A stretch of 5,104 bases of DNA, from assembly GCA_964502525.1 (NCBI GenBank), contig CAZCXH010000236.1, positions 1-5,104 on the forward strand. Direction: 5' to 3'. This document shows, piece by piece, positions 4,530 through 5,104 of the stretch. Position 1 is the first letter of the stretch; the number at the start of each line of letters is the position of its first letter. Made by a program: the position numbers and the translations under genes. The notes beneath the pieces were generated by a model, which worked only from the letters and a program-made list of their open reading frames with translations, searched no databases and was not told where the DNA came from. The stretch is from DATLYB01 sp964502525 (GTDB taxonomy: Bacteria; Bacteroidota; Bacteroidia; Chitinophagales; CAIOSU01).

Positions 4530-5104
4530 CTAATCTTTTTTGTTTTTTGATTGTCCGGCTTCGGGTAAGCCCTTTGCTTCCTCTTTCTGCCGGGCGATAA
4601 GGACGGCCTCATGCAGTCTTTGAGCCAGTACTTTCTTGGGTGGCAGTTCAGTGAGGTACTGTGCGACCTTGATTCGCTTTTCGTGCAGCATCAGAAGTTC
4701 GACATGCTCATCACCCTTTTCAGCACATAGAATCAAACCTATCGGGGCTTCTTCTCCCTCCCGTGTCTCATACTTCTCCAACCATCGCAGGTACAACTCC
4801 ATTTGTGATTTGTAGGCTGCTTTGAACTTGTCCAGCTTCAGATCAATAGCCACAAGCCTTCTCATTCCACGATGGTAAAAAAGCAGGTCAATGTAGTAAT
4901 CCTCTCCATCAATGGTGATTCGCTTTTGCCGGGCAAGGAACGCAAAGTCGGTTCCTATTTCAGTAATGAACCGTTGCAACTCCACCAGGATAGAGCTTTC
5001 CAAATCCTTTTCACTGAAGGTGTCTTTGAGTCCGAGGAAGTCAAGCACATAGTACCTTAAAAGTAAAATCTTGACGCTTTTTGGCAAAAGATCAAATTGC
5101 TTTT
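4530..5104 (-). CDS. DUF1016/YhcG-type PDDEXK nuclease, partial (N-terminus beyond the window)
   Basis: The frame is open to the right edge, with KQFDLLPKSVKI preceding the first possible internal start (TTG at 5087), so only about the last 190 residues are seen; the N-terminal helical DUF1016 part should lie outside. The visible part is the YhcG C-terminal nuclease domain. Counting from TTG as 1, YVLDFLGL (13-20) is the family's entry motif, E36 lies in the first helix, D67 in YYIDLLFYH is the first catalytic acid, and IDLK (81-84) supplies D82-x-K84 of the (D/E)xK pair. FKAAYKSQMELYLRWLEKYE and IGLILC follow. D in place of the common E is tolerated in PDDEXK folds. The tail after LPPKKVLAQRL is Lys-rich. 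Such proteins are often found near restriction-modification and other defence genes. Its DNA target is unknown. Confidence 0.88.
   Translation of the reverse strand, partial: KQFDLLPKSVKILLLRYYVLDFLGLKDTFSEKDLESSILVELQRFITEIGTDFAFLARQKRITIDGEDYYIDLLFYHRGMRRLVAIDLKLDKFKAAYKSQMELYLRWLEKYETREGEEAPIGLILCAEKGDEHVELLMLHEKRIKVAQYLTELPPKKVLAQRLHEAVLIARQKEEAKGLPEAGQSKNKKD

Noticed and set aside
4352..4612. Open frames on both strands across the G-rich block and hairpins (86 and 71 codons)
   Set aside because: They read through inverted repeats and the end of the nuclease gene, giving low-complexity HHDDDDGG or GGMAGVGMGG sequence.

Overview
The window reads as chromosomal DNA of a Bacteroidota bacterium, probably an environmental Chitinophagales/Sphingobacteriales-like lineage. 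This is an inference from four things: the MlaE/MlaF sequence style (EPNSGLDP, GSMRISEQIDAL), a surface-lipoprotein export signal (Cys followed by EED), the lack of Shine-Dalgarno sites, and intergenic AATT-heptad and CTCC-palindrome repeats of a kind common in this phylum. No rRNA or other taxonomic marker is present.

Left part (1-2702). A minus-strand mlaE-mlaF pair, joined by a 4-bp ATGA overlap, encodes the permease and ATPase of an Mla-type ABC lipid transporter. No mlaD-like substrate-binding gene follows mlaF inside the window. A plus-strand short-chain dehydrogenase/reductase gene diverges from mlaE across a 52-bp spacer. Downstream of mlaF is a 112-bp palindromic, MITE-like repeat with perfect 15-bp terminal inverted repeats, embedded in an AATT heptad array. 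A second array of the same heptad type follows the dehydrogenase gene.

Middle (2703-3951). One plus-strand gene encodes a lipoprotein resembling the Ca2+-dependent phosphoinositide-specific phospholipase C family. A run of ten asparagines, encoded by a pure AAY microsatellite, tethers the catalytic domain to the lipid anchor. After it comes a hairpin that pairs best as a minus-strand terminator.

Right part (3976-5104). The last 25 nt of a tRNA lie on the minus strand just upstream of that terminator: complete T-arm, acceptor 3' strand and discriminator G. The rest of the tRNA is missing. To the right lie AT-rich DNA without convincing genes, a G-quadruplex-like G-rich block, two strong hairpins (REP-like), and the C-terminal half of a DUF1016/YhcG-type PDDEXK nuclease that runs off the window. 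The simplest reading is that a mobile island entered a tRNA 3' end (possibly tRNA-Asp), leaving the displaced tRNA tail and its terminator at this junction, with the nuclease as island cargo. This junction is the most interesting part of the window. Nothing here proves a new system.
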